Source: Fragilariopsis cylindrus CCMP1102
Lineage: Eukaryota; Bacillariophyta; Bacillariophyceae; Bacillariales; Bacillariaceae
Direction: 5' to 3'
Assembly (NCBI GenBank): GCA_900095095.1
Contig: FMBT01000347.1
Span: 186,001-250,000, forward strand
Length of the DNA: 64,000 nt
In this document: positions 10,715 to 23,300 of the stretch, piece by piece
Position numbering within the stretch: the stretch's first letter is position 1
Layout: each line of letters begins with the position of its first letter
The notes under the pieces: model-generated
The model's database searches: none
Told to the model about the DNA's origin: nothing
Seen by the model: the letters and a program-made list of their open reading frames with translations, nothing else
Translations under genes and position numbers: made by a program

Positions 10715-13700
10715 TTACAGATCCACTGTCAAGTCGTCAAAGCTATCAGTATTACACTTCAAAAGTTTTCGCATTGATTTACTGTAGGATGCGGCAACGA
10801 TAGAATTATTTCGTAGTTCGTTCAAGCACATCTGAAGAAGAAGCTGTTCTTTATTTAACACATCTTCAGTATCGAGATAAAAATCAGGACATTTCACAAC
10901 GGATGCAAATTTTTTCAATATTGCAATAATCGTTGTATCCTTGAGTGATACAACTGCCTTATTCAATTGCCACGAATCAATTTTATTTTCATGCTTACGG
11001 ATTCCATTATCATAACTTTTCCAAAGTTTCGTTGGTTCCGAGCAATTAATAGAAATGAAACTAGTAGGAGCCAAGCAAATACCGTACTCGAGCCCTTCCA
11101 TATACTCTGTAATGCCCAATATATCCATGACGCTATTGCTAGTCACCAAACGGCTGTTACCATCAACGCAGTATAAACATTGAGCTACATTGTTATTACT
11201 TTCGGACGATACCATTCGTACAGCTTGGCAACAGTGCCAACAGAAGCAACATTTGGGCGAAGAGCTAAGGAGTCGCATTTCAATTTCTTGGACTAGAGAC
11301 GGCATCAAAAATTCTTCCGCAATAAGCATAAACTCTAGCAGATATCTACACATATTGCCATCTTTCATATTTGGCCAACTGTAGCATATTGACCCGTGAT
11401 AGATATGTTGGATCAAGAGAGACAAAAAATGGGCTGGGATAGAGACTGCCAAATGTAATATTTTGTCACAAGAATTTTCGTTGCGGTTCATTCTAGCAAA
11501 TCGTATTGCCGATGCGAGCTTTGCACTCTTCTCGGATACAACAGACGCATGCACAAGAAGTCTCGCTCCATCAGCGACTAAGATTACCTCATCTTCCAAT
11601 ACACTTTCTTCCATTAGAAGATTCGGGGGTTGATTCTTGATTTTCTTAGCATTTCCCCTCACCCATGGGCAGAAGCATTCACCTTCAATAAGTTCTTTTT
11701 GAACCCACGGCATATTCAATAGTCGAAAACTTTTCTCTGCAAGTACTGAGCGATCGTAGTCTAAAAAACTTGACTTCGATCCTTTATACACAGGGTCGGC
11801 ACAAAATGAATGCTCAAAGGTTGCAAGAAAACAGTAATTCTTGATTTCAGGTTTATAGTAAGTGAATTTCTCGTGCAACATGCTTGTTTGTAACCGAGTG
11901 AGATCTGTATCGTCTACCTTAGGCATTTCCTCATACAAGACAATGGCTGCGGAGAAGTCTAGAGCTTTTTGTTTAGTGTAAGCTCGAAACGATGCCGCTA
12001 TTAATGCATTCTTCATAGCGCTGTTGGCCTCGGAGTCCTCCTTTGATTCTAATATTCTGAAGAATGCATCTGGCTGTTGTTGCAATTTAGGATCATTTCG
12101 ACGGGAAAGTTGTCGATTTCTAAGAATCCGTCTTCCAGCTGAAATTACTGAACGAAGAATGACATCAGGTCCAACCCTCGCAGCCACTTCGATCGTAGTT
12201 TCAGTCTCACTGGAAACGGTAGACAAATCAATCTCTTCGAATGGATTTCCGCCCGCATGTATCAATATATCACTCCCTTTTACTTTGTTATGAAGTGGAG
12301 CATCGGATCGTAGTAACATAGGTAATGCTTCTGTCACGTGGTAGACGACAGTTCCCGAATGGTTTTCGAATTGAACTAGGAGGTCGATCATATCTAAATT
12401 ACCATTGTGTGCTGCACAAACTAGTGGACATGATAACAGTGCTTTCTTCGTTTGTGAACATCCGCTTTCGTTGATCACAGAAGGGCCATGTAAAGAATGG
12501 TTTCCACGCCACATTATGAGACTTACAACAACATCACAAGAATTATTTGCAACAGCAGTCAAGAGCGGCGTTCGGTTATCGATATCTGTTGTTGAAAATA
12601 ACTTGAAGAGCAACGAGCTTTTACAGGTTGTTAGAAATACTTCAACCAAATCATCACGTCCGCACTGACATGCTAAATGTAATGGAGTCTGCATATTTTT
12701 GTTCCTTGCTGTTACCAACTTCGAAAATTGTTGTCGTTTACCTTTGGTATTTCCAATAGCCTGCTTGAGCAACATCAATAATATGGATTTATCTCCTTTT
12801 TCACGACAACAATAGTGCAGTGCAGTATTTCCGTCAATATCTTTAAGAAACAACAAGGTCGATCCTCTATCTTGTGTTGATAGGAGTATTGAAGCGCATT
12901 CTTCATGTCCAAGTTCAACAGTTTGTATCAGTGGACTGCCATGTCGTTTTGATGCTGTATCTATCGGGACTCTTCCACTCGTTACAGAAAGAATTGTTCG
13001 TAGTATTTGGGGCTTATCTTGACGTATTGCAACTTCAATGGCATAGTCCACTAAGCCTGGACCATTTTCTTTATCGAATACCTTTGACGATGAGATTCGA
13101 TCAGTAGCGATACAGAAGTGATCATGAAGCTCTTGCTTCTCATCACTTTTAATCCATGACAGCTCCAACAGCTCTCTCAATGCCCGATCGTCGCTTTGTT
13201 CTACGATACACTCGAGTAGTTTCTTTGTCGAAAGCGACGATGCGTTATTATTTTTTACGTGATGATCCAGTGCTGATAAATAAACATCTTCATTCTCGCT
13301 GCTACTGCACGTACTTATACGATCACTAATACTTTTACCATATATATTTTCACCGTGGCCACTATCATTTTTGTGATTATATCTACTATCCTCAACATTA
13401 TTGATAGGTTCTTTGTCAACAAGCTCAATAACACAATGATCAACATCATTTTTTCCGACAACAATCCGTACGAGTGCCAATTTCTCTTCGAGTTCCGCCC
13501 GAAATTCCCTTTGAAGGCGTTGTTCTGCCACAGCTGTCCACCAACGGTCTCGCAACCGACTTATATCGATTCGTTTGTTTGGTGTCGTCGTCGTCGTCGT
13601 CATCATCGTCGTCATCGTCGTCATCATCATTCCTGCTACCGATTTAGTCGATACATCACAGCTACCAGGGTGTTTTTTTTCTTCTTCGCGACCATCGTTC

Positions 13701-14621
13701 TCCTTGTTGCTGCCAACCTGTTTCTCTTCTATCGCTTCATTTGAAGTTGTTTCGTCATGATCATATTTATCGCTGTTTGTGCTGATCGACGAATCCCGTC
13801 GTGAAGTTAAGAGTTGTAGTCCATTACACCATGTCTTTTCTTTCGTTGTAGTGGATTTGGATGCAGACGCAGTGTTGATTTTTTCTTCTCCTCCCCCTTC
13901 TTGCTCTCTTACTATACTGGGAATATCTCGAACTGAAACTTCGTACCATATCGAAGACGGTGAGGACGAATTAAGTACTGGAGAGACTGTTGTCAAATCA
14001 GATGAAGGTGGTATACGTTCTAACTCGTTGCCATAGATGTCGTAATTCCAATAATCAACAACACGATTATTGTTGGCAACTACTATACAATCATTTGTTT
14101 TCGTTTTCGTTTTGTTTGTATTGTTGATTATTTTATCGCCATGTAATCGTCGTCGTGTTTTCTTGTTTTTGTTGGAATTATGGACGGAAGATGGTTTTCC
14201 TTTTGCTTTATGATCGCCTTGATTATTTTGTTTCTTTTGTGGTCGTTGTTGTCTGTGCCGTCGTCGATGATGGTTTCTTTCGTTGTGGGGGTTGGAACGA
14301 TCACCAGTTTTTGTTTTTTCGTCGTCGTCATCATCTTGTTGACATTGGTGATTAGCTGGCTTTTTTTGGCTTCCCTTTCCCTTGTTCCTGTTTTATGTTC
14401 TGTTGTTGTTGTTGTTGTTTTTGTCGTTCCTGTTGTTGTTGTTTGTTGTTGTTGTTGTTGCTGTGAGACGGAGAATGTTGATGCTGGGAATTGCTCCCAT
14501 GATCACCAACTTCATCGCCGGTCGCGGTAGTGGAGGCGAGGGCAAAATTACAGGAAGGTTTGAATACGAATACGGCAGCTTCCGCACGCAATACTACGGA
14601 CTCGGACACCGTTGTGGTCAT
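10715..14621 (-). CDS. Ankyrin-repeat and BTB/POZ domain protein (one frame break)
   Basis: About 1301 aa. The first 270 residues are low complexity (poly-Gln, poly-Asn, basic and Thr/Met runs). Ankyrin repeats occupy roughly residues 540-800, with recognisable units such as DGNTALHYCC, MQTPLHLACQCGRDDLVEVF and NRTPLLTAVANNSCDVVVSL. Further on, a BTB/POZ domain is seen (DEVILVADGARLLVHASVV ... HFLSLLIQHIYHG ... LLEFMLIAEEFLMPSL). A Cys/His cluster (CCFCWHCC) follows it. Proteins of this layout usually act as substrate adaptors for CUL3 ubiquitin ligases or as scaffolds; that role is inferred. The frame starting at the ATG 14621 and the long downstream frame disagree by one base at the T7 run 14361-14367. 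No Met exists in the downstream frame before the ankyrin region, so the two belong together. Confidence 0.8.
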
Positions 14622-14991
14622 AGCGAATGGTTCATTATGATACTTTTTCTTCTTGATATACTAAACAGATAAATCTATTTCAACTTCTATTGTGTCAATT
14701 GTGTTGTGATGTAGCCTACGACAAAGTTAAAAGTTCATTTTACATAATTATTTATTTGTCAGAGTTGGGAATTTCAAATTGTCAGTCTTCCCTAATTGAC
14801 TTGAAATAAAATAGCTTAGTACGTCCGTCTGTAGGACAGCAGAAATTGGTTTTACTGTTAAAAAAATCCAGTGTCAACACAACACAACACAACACAAACA
14901 TACAAACAAACACAATACGCAGGAGTCAAATAGAATATAAATTCAAATAATATACCAGGAACAGTAACAACAACAAACATCAGGTCTCATC
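14622..14991. promoter_or_regulatory. Divergent promoter region, ankyrin-BTB gene and bL24 gene
   Basis: 370 bases between two outward-facing start codons. The part before the ribosomal gene is rich in CA and AACA runs (about 14876-14980), a plausible 5' UTR. No other element is recognised. Confidence 0.5.
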
Positions 14992-15546
14992 ATGTCTTCT
15001 TTGGCAAGAAATCGACTATCGCAAATTGTTTCGCGTGTTGGAAAGATGAAAAAACCGAAACCACAACTCAGAGAGGCTGCGAAGAAAACCCAATGGAACA
15101 TACTACGAGGCGATAAAGTACAAGTGATCGGACGGAATCATCCAGAACGAGGGAAGCAGGGCATTATTAAGAAGGTATTGCGTGATTTAGATCGTGTCAT
15201 CGTAGAAGGCGTAAATATGGGACCACGAAGCATAAAAGGAGACAAAGATAAGGGTATACCCGGAAAGGTTATTAGTTTAGAACGAACCATGCATTATTCA
15301 AACGTTCAATTAGTCGATCCCATCCAGGGTATTCCAACTCGAATCTTTAAGAAAATTTTACCCAGTGGAGAGAAAGTTCGTATATCAAAAAAGAGTGGAG
15401 CAATCATACCGAAACCAGAGATATTAAGTATGCGTCGTAAACCTATCAATTCCACCGTAACAGAAAGTTGCACATCCGAGGACAACACTTGGGAAAGCAC
15501 CTACGTCGACAACCGACGAAAAACAGCAGTAGTCCAAGAAGAGTAA
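14992..15546 (+). CDS. Organellar (probably mitochondrial) ribosomal protein bL24
   Basis: 184 aa. A KOW motif is clear at residues 37-73 (ILRGDKVQVIGRN, GKQGIIKKV, VIVEGVNM), followed by the bL24 pattern IPGKVISLERTMHYSNVQLV. That is the large-subunit protein binding near the exit tunnel and nucleating 23S folding. The protein is bacterial in type but has a basic N-terminal leader (MSSLARNRLSQIVSRVGKMKKP) typical of mitochondrial import and a 50-residue C-terminal extension. Plastid L24 is usually encoded in diatom plastid genomes, so mitochondrial is more likely. It is single-exon, and its 3' end faces that of the dymeclin-like gene. Confidence 0.88.
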   Translation: MSSLARNRLSQIVSRVGKMKKPKPQLREAAKKTQWNILRGDKVQVIGRNHPERGKQGIIKKVLRDLDRVIVEGVNMGPRSIKGDKDKGIPGKVISLERTMHYSNVQLVDPIQGIPTRIFKKILPSGEKVRISKKSGAIIPKPEILSMRRKPINSTVTESCTSEDNTWESTYVDNRRKTAVVQEE

Positions 15547-15733
15547 AGACATACAGTGCATTATTTGTACGTATGTGAAGATATCGAGAAACGATGACCT
15601 TTATAAAGTATTATTAAAACACGACAAGAACATTATATATAATGTAATTGCACGTCGCTATCGTAAAAAAATTGATTGAAATACAGTGCTTTTTTTTTTG
15701 GTGGAATAAATAGAGGAATGGTGGGTTTATGTG

Positions 15734-18700
15734 TTAAACCATGTCTTCGGCATTACTAGTGTATTCTGCTGCCAATGTGTCATCAAAATCAGGTATCTGT
15801 GGTCCGTCTTCTTCTACTTCAACTTCGTCCAATAGAGAAAATACTTGGATATCATCCTTTTTCCATTCCATCGTACTCGCGGTCACAACGCTAACTATCA
15901 GGTCCCACACATAAGGAACGAAAAAGACCTCGGGATCCGCTTCTTCTTCGTAGGAAAACGTAGCAATATCGTCGTCGCCGTCATCGTAATGGCTATTGTT
16001 TCTATTCTTATTATGTTTGCGTTTGGACGGTGACTTATTTGTCAACTCGTGGTCCGCGGCAACGACCATCGCTTTCAATTCCCCCATTTGATGTTCCAAT
16101 AATATTAGCACCTTCTGTGCGGAACGTGCTCCTTCTTCATGAATCATCTCTGATGTCTTTAGGACGATGCTTTGGATACGTTCCGTCTGCTTGGTGGGAT
16201 AAATATTCTTCCCGTTTTGTTTGGTTTTAAAAAGATTTATCAAATCCACCTGATGATAGATAAGTGCGTATATCAAATGCACATTTCCTTCGATGTTTTT
16301 TACAGATAATCCATGCTTTATCATACCCAACAGAGTATGGATCACTTCAGAGTGCATGACCAGTGGACTGGAGAAATTATCTTCGTCTTCGACACCAGCT
16401 TCTTCTTGATTGTTCGTGTCATTCTTTGGGGAAGAACCTGCTCTGGAGACGAGTTTGGCATGTTTTTTCATGACCATGATCGTTACAGACACCAATCTCA
16501 TTGCAGCATATTCGTGAAGATCAGTCATTGAAGGAGAAAGATTCTCCAGAACTGCGCAGCAATTGTTCAACAAAAAAACGTCACGTAATCGATTCAACGT
16601 GAATAGTAAGGATCTTAACATCGTCAATATTATAACTGATCCTAAGTTGATGGATTTCAATCTTCTTTCCATGTACCACGGCACAGTAACAACGACAACA
16701 CGTCGAAAAACATCTCTACCGAACGATAAATCCTGAGAGAAAAGAAGTAGCAATATCATGATGACATAAAGTTGTGACTGCGTTCGAAAAGGACAACTTC
16801 GAATGTCTAACGTACTCATACCAGAAGAGCGCTTATTTGCATAATCCTTTGCCATGAATGTGTTGCTTCTGGAAGCAAAGTAGAGGGTACGCAGTAATGG
16901 CATCACAAGATTATCAAGATCTGATCTTACTGCCAACGATTCAGCAAAGGACGGCGATGATTGCAAGATAGTATATAATAGTAAAGCTCCAGGCTCAGTG
17001 TGAAGAGTACGCCCGAAGGATATGAAAAGAGATTCAAAATTCAGTGTCAATGATCTTTTACCAATAGAGGAAGTTGAACTCATTTGCTGTTGATTTGACT
17101 GTCGCTTTTTGTCGTCTATCCCTACAGTTTCTAATTGAAATGATTCAAGGTTTGGTAGATCCGGTAGTGCCAATTCACCGTTCTCTAGATCCCACCTATT
17201 GTCCGTCAGGTCTTTCAGTAGAACTCGAAATTCGTTCCTGTTCTTTCCCTTACGATTATTGCTGATAAGAAGCAACAATAAAGAACAACCCAAGTCAGCC
17301 AGTAATGAATCGGATAACCACAAGATGTCCCTTGTACGACTATTCGTTCGTGAACTTTGCATGTTGGCGAATTTTTTCATCATAGCGGCCCGATCGATAT
17401 CCTTTGATCCTTGCTTGTTACTGGTCGCAAATACTCCAAAGACCAAATTCATAAGGCGAAAGGGTAGAAATATGATTGATCCACTCAATGTAATTATTCC
17501 TTTCGTCGTGTCTACTATTAGACTGTTCCGTTTTGTTGTTGTTCTTCCATCCCCGGATTCGTGTTTGCCATCCCTTATCGAATTTTGCTCGGGACTAGTA
17601 TCGGTGCCGCGAGGACTTTGACTATTAGATTGTGACGATGCCTGGACTATCATATAAGACTCATACAAACCATCTTGCCCTGGTTTTTCTCCACCTTTGG
17701 TATCGACAGCTGCTTGAGCTAGTATATAGTAATAATGAGCAATGCTACGTTTCGGAGCCGGAGGTCTGTGCAATTGCCACTCGAGTAAGGTTTCCAGTAT
17801 TAGCTCCGGCGTCCACATCCTCTGTTTACTAGATTTAAATTTATGCTTTCGTTTTTGTTCATGTTGTCTTTTACTGCGACTGTTACTTCCATTTCCGAGG
17901 CTACGCGTGCTGTTGCTTCCTATTGACCTAGTAGAGGAAGACAAGAACATTGGCAGATAGTTGTTATCGATCTGTTCGTCGTCATTGTCGCTCTGTCGAA
18001 AAATCTCTTCCAAAAAATAATGATTTTGTGGGTTATTCTCAAAAGATGAGTGGAAAGGTTGATATAATTGTGTCCCACAGAGGACTAATAAAAGTTGAAA
18101 AGAAAATATCCCAGCGTCATATAATTCAGGTGACGAGAGGAGAATATCGGCGTTAGGATCCGTGTTTGTTGTTGATGATGTTGTTGTATTCGTTTTCATT
18201 CCCAACACTGCTATAAAGTCTAATAACGAATGGATCAAAGAGAGTCCAGCTGGTTGATTGGTAGGCAAGTCTCCTCTAGTGTGATAAAGGAATACCTCTT
18301 TCAGTCTGTTTCCCGACGAATTTGGATCTTTGCTGGCCTCTACGATGAGAGGATGACAGAGTAAACGAAAAATATTCAACGCTCCCGCTGTAGCCCTTGC
18401 TTTTGCAACACGGGATATTCGTTTCGAAAAATTGTCTACCAACTCCTGCTCCTCGCTACCATACGGTTTGTTGTGCGGTTGCCCTTTCTTGCTCACACGG
18501 ATGTCTCGAGCTAAATCCCTCAGCATACGAGTTGTGTGAAGACTCAAGGCCGCAAGATTACTGGACATGTCAGCGTGTTTCGTCATGCTTCGACAAGCTT
18601 GCTCTATAAGTGGATTGGAATCGTCCATGTGAGCCCAAACGCCGTATCCATGCAAAAATTCTTGCCATCGTTGATCTAAAAAGGGAATATGAGCAGGGCT

Positions 18701-18778
18701 GGAAATTTGAAACAGGATTGTCGCCAAGTCGCTTCCCTGCTCCATAGTAGCCGCTTTCTCAGGATCTCCCCAAATCAT
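15734..18778 (-). CDS. Dymeclin-family protein
   Basis: 1014 aa in one uninterrupted frame with an ATG start (MIWGDPEKAATMEQ). The N-terminus is helical (FLDQRWQEFLHGYGVW). Around residues 725-775 is the block most diagnostic of dymeclin: LFTLNRLRDVFLLNNCCAVL, then MTDLHEYAAMRLVS and KKHAKLV. Dymeclin is a Golgi-associated helical-repeat protein needed for secretory traffic in animals and is found across eukaryotes. This copy is longer than the human protein (669 aa) because of Ser/Asn-rich and basic insertions near residues 290-330 and 390-430. The C-terminus is acidic. I am confident of the family and make no claim on the exact role here. Confidence 0.78.
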   Translation of the reverse strand: MIWGDPEKAATMEQGSDLATILFQISSPAHIPFLDQRWQEFLHGYGVWAHMDDSNPLIEQACRSMTKHADMSSNLAALSLHTTRMLRDLARDIRVSKKGQPHNKPYGSEEQELVDNFSKRISRVAKARATAGALNIFRLLCHPLIVEASKDPNSSGNRLKEVFLYHTRGDLPTNQPAGLSLIHSLLDFIAVLGMKTNTTTSSTTNTDPNADILLSSPELYDAGIFSFQLLLVLCGTQLYQPFHSSFENNPQNHYFLEEIFRQSDNDDEQIDNNYLPMFLSSSTRSIGSNSTRSLGNGSNSRSKRQHEQKRKHKFKSSKQRMWTPELILETLLEWQLHRPPAPKRSIAHYYYILAQAAVDTKGGEKPGQDGLYESYMIVQASSQSNSQSPRGTDTSPEQNSIRDGKHESGDGRTTTKRNSLIVDTTKGIITLSGSIIFLPFRLMNLVFGVFATSNKQGSKDIDRAAMMKKFANMQSSRTNSRTRDILWLSDSLLADLGCSLLLLLISNNRKGKNRNEFRVLLKDLTDNRWDLENGELALPDLPNLESFQLETVGIDDKKRQSNQQQMSSTSSIGKRSLTLNFESLFISFGRTLHTEPGALLLYTILQSSPSFAESLAVRSDLDNLVMPLLRTLYFASRSNTFMAKDYANKRSSGMSTLDIRSCPFRTQSQLYVIMILLLLFSQDLSFGRDVFRRVVVVTVPWYMERRLKSINLGSVIILTMLRSLLFTLNRLRDVFLLNNCCAVLENLSPSMTDLHEYAAMRLVSVTIMVMKKHAKLVSRAGSSPKNDTNNQEEAGVEDEDNFSSPLVMHSEVIHTLLGMIKHGLSVKNIEGNVHLIYALIYHQVDLINLFKTKQNGKNIYPTKQTERIQSIVLKTSEMIHEEGARSAQKVLILLEHQMGELKAMVVAADHELTNKSPSKRKHNKNRNNSHYDDGDDDIATFSYEEEADPEVFFVPYVWDLIVSVVTASTMEWKKDDIQVFSLLDEVEVEEDGPQIPDFDDTLAAEYTSNAEDMV

Positions 18779-19461
18779 ATCGTTAAGATTTCGTCTCGAT
18801 CAGGGCAATGCTGTCAATGTTAATACAATCTCATGATGGCGTAATGATAGGATGTGATTCGAATGATCTTGAATGAATGAATGAATGATCTATTCTTTAT
18901 TTTTGTTCGTGCTATTTTTTCATTCACGTACCGCGCGGGATCGAGAATCTGAATCACGCACTGAGGATAATATATATATATATATTATATCATACCTAGG
19001 ACTACTACCACACAGCCAGCCTTAACACCTTATTAAGAGCATATCTATACAATTTGTATTCACAATCTGTGTCATTACCTTAAACGGAAAGGTTGAATAT
19101 ATATGTAGAGATTTCTTCTTCACTAACATCAACTTTTGTACTCTAGACTGAGTATTTAGAGGAAAAGCTATATATGTGTATATAATAACGCTGTTAATCC
19201 ACCCAATCTTATACAAAAGTGTGCACATATGCATATAATCGATTACAATCTACATCTAATTAAACTTCCTCCTACGAATTTTGATGCAACATCTTTCATT
19301 GAATCATTGTGACTTGCCTTGCATATACATTTTCGTTTTGTGATATAATCGATATCATGTATGGGGTCACCCATAAACGGATTTGAAGAACAACCTTTTC
19401 TATTCTTGTTATTAACAGCTAGCGTGTTTTTGTTGTTGTGTTTTCTCATGCACCATCTTGC
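18779..19461. other. Intergenic spacer with TA repeat
   Basis: 683 bases. It holds the promoter of the dymeclin-like gene near 18779-19000 and the 3' region of the thioredoxin-like gene at the right. An alternating TA tract lies at about 18970-18988. Short frames here are not gene-like. Confidence 0.5.
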
Positions 19462-19983
19462 TTACAGGTCATCACCCTTGTTACCATTTCCTTTATCTGA
19501 TTTGCCGTCTGAGATTTCTTTGGGCGCTAATAACTTAACCCAATCATACAGTGTGGCTTCGGCCACTTCACCCCCAACGACTTCAACTACCTTCTCTCCC
19601 TTTTTAAAGAACAAAAATGTTGGCCATCCATTCACTTGGTATGTGGCTGCCGTGTCCGGATTCTCGTCAACATTGACTTTGCAGAAAACGACTCGGTCTT
19701 CGAATTCTTCGCTTAACTCCTCAAATATGGGTGCGACACGTTTACAAGGAGGACAGTTCTTCGAAGCAAAGTATATTACAACCAATTGGTCGTCGTGTAT
19801 GGAATTTTTGAAAACCACCTCATTGGTTTCTTCCAAGCATTGCAGATTTTGAATGTCGCCACCTTTTATTGACAGTAATTGGTGAATCGGCGTATTCTTT
19901 TTTGCTTTCCAGGCAACCGCTTCAATTGACCATAGAAGCATTAACCCCAGACATCGTAATATTGATTTCGTCGTCAGCGTCAT
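19462..19983 (-). CDS. Thioredoxin-fold protein with N-terminal signal peptide
   Basis: 173 aa from the ATG at 19983; there is no ATG further upstream in the frame. Residues 1-26 form a hydrophobic leader (SILRCLGLMLLWSIEAVAW), so entry into the secretory route or ER-routed plastid is likely. The thioredoxin fold follows: VVIYFASKNCPPCKRVAP with the redox pair at Cys77 and Cys80, then VNVDENPDTAATYQV and the cis-Pro segment NGWPTFLFFKKG. The active site is CPPC in place of CGPC, which shifts redox potential in characterised thioredoxins. The C-terminus is charged and has no KDEL-type signal. A phenylalanine after an Ala-X-Ala cleavage site would mark plastid targeting in diatoms; here the nearby motif is AVAWKA, with tryptophan, so plastid targeting is possible and not proven. 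Confidence 0.82.
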   Translation of the reverse strand: MTLTTKSILRCLGLMLLWSIEAVAWKAKKNTPIHQLLSIKGGDIQNLQCLEETNEVVFKNSIHDDQLVVIYFASKNCPPCKRVAPIFEELSEEFEDRVVFCKVNVDENPDTAATYQVNGWPTFLFFKKGEKVVEVVGGEVAEATLYDWVKLLAPKEISDGKSDKGNGNKGDDL

Positions 19984-20382
19984 TTCTATCAAATATTTGA
20001 TTGATTCGCTAGAGGATTTTTTAGATAGGATTTTGATGACTTTTTTTATAGTAGTTGCCGTTTGTGTTTTGTGTGAATGTGGTGTTTTATTTACAGTACA
20101 GTAAGTTATGTGTTTGGAGTGTTTCCGAAGCCCGAATAATGGACGATGATGTGCGATGAGCGCAAAGAAAAAAAATTGCGCGACGGATTCAGAAAAAAAT
20201 TGAAAAATGAAAAATCACAAACCAAACCCTAGATTAAAAGATAAAATAGTTTGCCAGTTTCTCGTCAGTTCCATTGTCAGCTAGCTACTAGTCTACTTTT
20301 TCTGCATACTCTGTACTACTTGGACTAACATTACGTTTAATATTGTTCATCATTATTTATCTAGTCTTAGACCTTTCTGTGT
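19984..20382. other. Spacer between thioredoxin-like gene and SPT6
   Basis: 399 bases containing the promoter of the thioredoxin-like gene and the 3' UTR of SPT6. Two overlapping TACAGTA copies lie at 20092-20103. Confidence 0.5.
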
Positions 20383-23300
20383 TCATTGGTTGTAAGGTGG
20401 CGGTGGAGGGCGTGGTTGCTGAGGAGGAGGTGGAGGTCTTCCATAGGCAGGAGGCGGAGGTCTTCCGTAAGCTGGAGGCTGAGGTCTTCCATAGGCTGGA
20501 GGAGGAGGGAGATTTGGTGGGGGAGGAGCGGGGCGAGAAGGAGCTGGCGCTTGTCGCTTATTTCCCCACCGAGACGCTTTCGCCGCGTTCGTAGAAGTTC
20601 CACGAGGATTTTTCTTAAATTCATTTAAAAGGAGATCGAGCGACTTGAAATTCTTGACACCCCACACAAATCCATTCGGGGAGATCCCAATGGGGTGTTG
20701 TCGAGGGGTAGAGCTCAAGATAAATCTGAGGGACGAATATCCTGGATGCATTTCCATCCAACAAACATTGTAAGGGATAGAATTTTTATTGGTAGCCTTC
20801 TCAGCTCGAAGCTTTTCGTCCAAATCGTCCTCAGATTGGTCGACGAATTTTCTATGATTCACGAGCTCCTCAACAAGATCATTCATTGGGGCTATGTATC
20901 GCCCGTAAAGCTCATCAATACTTCCATAAGATTCTCCTTTGATCTTCAATATATTTCCAATACTAGCATCGGTATCTTTTTCTTCCTCAGTGACTTCGAT
21001 GATCTTGATGCTACCATCTTTATACATCCAATGAATTGCCAAAGAATCTGCCGACTTACTGCTTGGACGGATCAGGGCTTCGCCAACCATCGCAAGTCCA
21101 CCTGCTTTCAATTCCTCGTCAACTTCGTTACCCTTGGCATTGCGGAACGCAGGATGCGCACATGCTCGACGTGTAACACGGCCCATTCGTTTTCCGTCCT
21201 CACCAATTTTAGAAGAGAGCTTGAGTTGCATTGCTTCAAGTCGAGCTTCTCTTTCTTTGCTCTTTTTATCTTCTATAGCTTTGCTAGCATTGGTATCAAA
21301 ATAAAAATCAAGCGGCGTGAGGCTTTCTGGTCGTTCCCAAGAGCTCGGCTGCTTTCTGAAATCTTCCATCCTTAGACTCATGTCCACGGTCATGTGATCT
21401 TTTTTCACTTCAGTGACAAGGGCGGTTACGATAGATCCGACCGCAACAACATCTTCGGCCGACTCAACATGATCATCAGCCAAATTCCGAAGCGAAATAA
21501 AGGCAGGAATATCACCCTCTAATTTGACCTTTGATCCAAAATCGGTATTTACTAAAATTTTCCCGGTTATTTCTTTTCCAGGTCGCAGCGACTGATCAGT
21601 TTCTCCAGTAATCAGTCTGAAAAGTTTATCTCCACCCAACGTCTCCATTTGATTCCTAGGATCGGCAAATTGTAAACGAAATTCCCATTTAATCATTTCC
21701 ATATGGGAATGCCATTTCCCGTTACCATTCTCCTCAATCATATTTGCAAAGGTATCAAGATCGAGTTCTTCTACCTTGTCGTGCCAAACCTCGACTGGAA
21801 CATCCGTTCTGGGGTTCCAATTCGATGCGTTAAAAGAGCCCACTCCGTAGTGCATCTCCCATTCTTGCTTGGTTCCAATATAAAGTCGTTGAATCTCTTG
21901 TGCAGAGTTATCTATAACATCACGAAGAGCTTTGATCCCAGCTTGTTCCTTATTCTTAGTTCCCTCTTCTGCTCGTTCAAGTGCATCGGTTGCAATCTTA
22001 GATGCCCAGTTGTTCTTTTGGTAGACATCTGGATGGAGTCTTGTGTTATCTAGAGGATGTAATTGAACCTGCTGACTACTATGTTCATCGACGTGATGAA
22101 TTCGCAAGAATGCAATAGAGTTGTTGTATACCACGGGACCCATGAAACGATTTTCCAATAGTGATCGTCTTGTTGGTACTAAGCTTCCTAGTTGCTCAAC
22201 TCTCTGTTTGAGATAGGCTGCTTTACGTGGACCGAGCCCTGGTACAAAAGTCAATAATCCCTGTAGATGATTGTATTCGCAGCATTTATTGACGTCGGCC
22301 CCTACCTCGGCAACAACGTCACATAAAGCCCTTTCATAATGCTTAAGGAGGAGAGGCCCTTTGAACCTCTTCAGCAGCTGCTGCATAGGATGGATATTGA
22401 TATAGAGTAATTCGGTACCGAAAAGACCAGTATCACTTGCCACATTCCACGAATATGCAAGTTCTGCGAGTGGGTCTTTTCCGTAACGGGCGATAGAAAT
22501 TGCAACTCGTAGCGCGGGTGCATGATCTGGGAATTCTTTCTTCCCACGAGGACTATGACCAAATACTTGAGAAACGGAATCATCGATTAAATCAGCGTTG
22601 CACTTCCAATCAAAATCTTCGTCGTCCTCATCGTCCATACGACGCATGTTTGATGGTCGAAATTTATCAAATGCCATTTGCCGGACCTGGAAATCTTCCT
22701 CATCCTCGTCATCCCCTTGCATGTCCCTTTTGGTCCAACGGTCTACTGCTTCCGCGATAAGATCATTCATTTTGCGACACATATGACGAGCCTGAAACCC
22801 TCCTGAGGTGCCTACTAATACTGCTGATGGTCGGGACAAAAGTAGGAAATTGACTATCTTTTGGCGCATTTTCCCAATCTCAACACGGACTCCACCAGGT
22901 ATTGCCAGGTGATCGTTCAGCTCACCACACTCTGAAACTGATGCCAGATAAGTTGGCTCTTTGGGATCACTTGGACACAAAACAGCAACCATTCGGAGAT
23001 CACCGGTGGGGACAAGAAATCGATTTTCAGAATACAATGAATGCGGACGATAAGGCCCTTCCATTGCCATCTTGCGAAGATCTTCAGCAGCAGCTGTGAC
23101 ACCAATTCGAAATGCTGCTTCTTCGAGCTCTTTGCGAGTTTCAGATTCAAATTGTGGTAAGAGGAAGTTAAGTAACGCTTGTGATAATACTTTGTTTCTT
23201 TCTTCATTCCATTCCGGAGAGTCTTCCTCAAGAGGGAGATAAGCCTTTTGGAGACCATTCATTAGAGATGTCATATCCTGCCTCTGTCGATCAGAAAAGT

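Noticed and set aside
13355-13760. Plus-strand frames rich in Arg/His and Val
   Set aside because: Antisense of the Thr/Met/Asp-rich N-terminal part of the ankyrin-BTB protein.
20400-20560. Gly/Arg-rich plus-strand frame
   Set aside because: Antisense of the Pro-rich AYGRP repeats at the SPT6 C-terminus.
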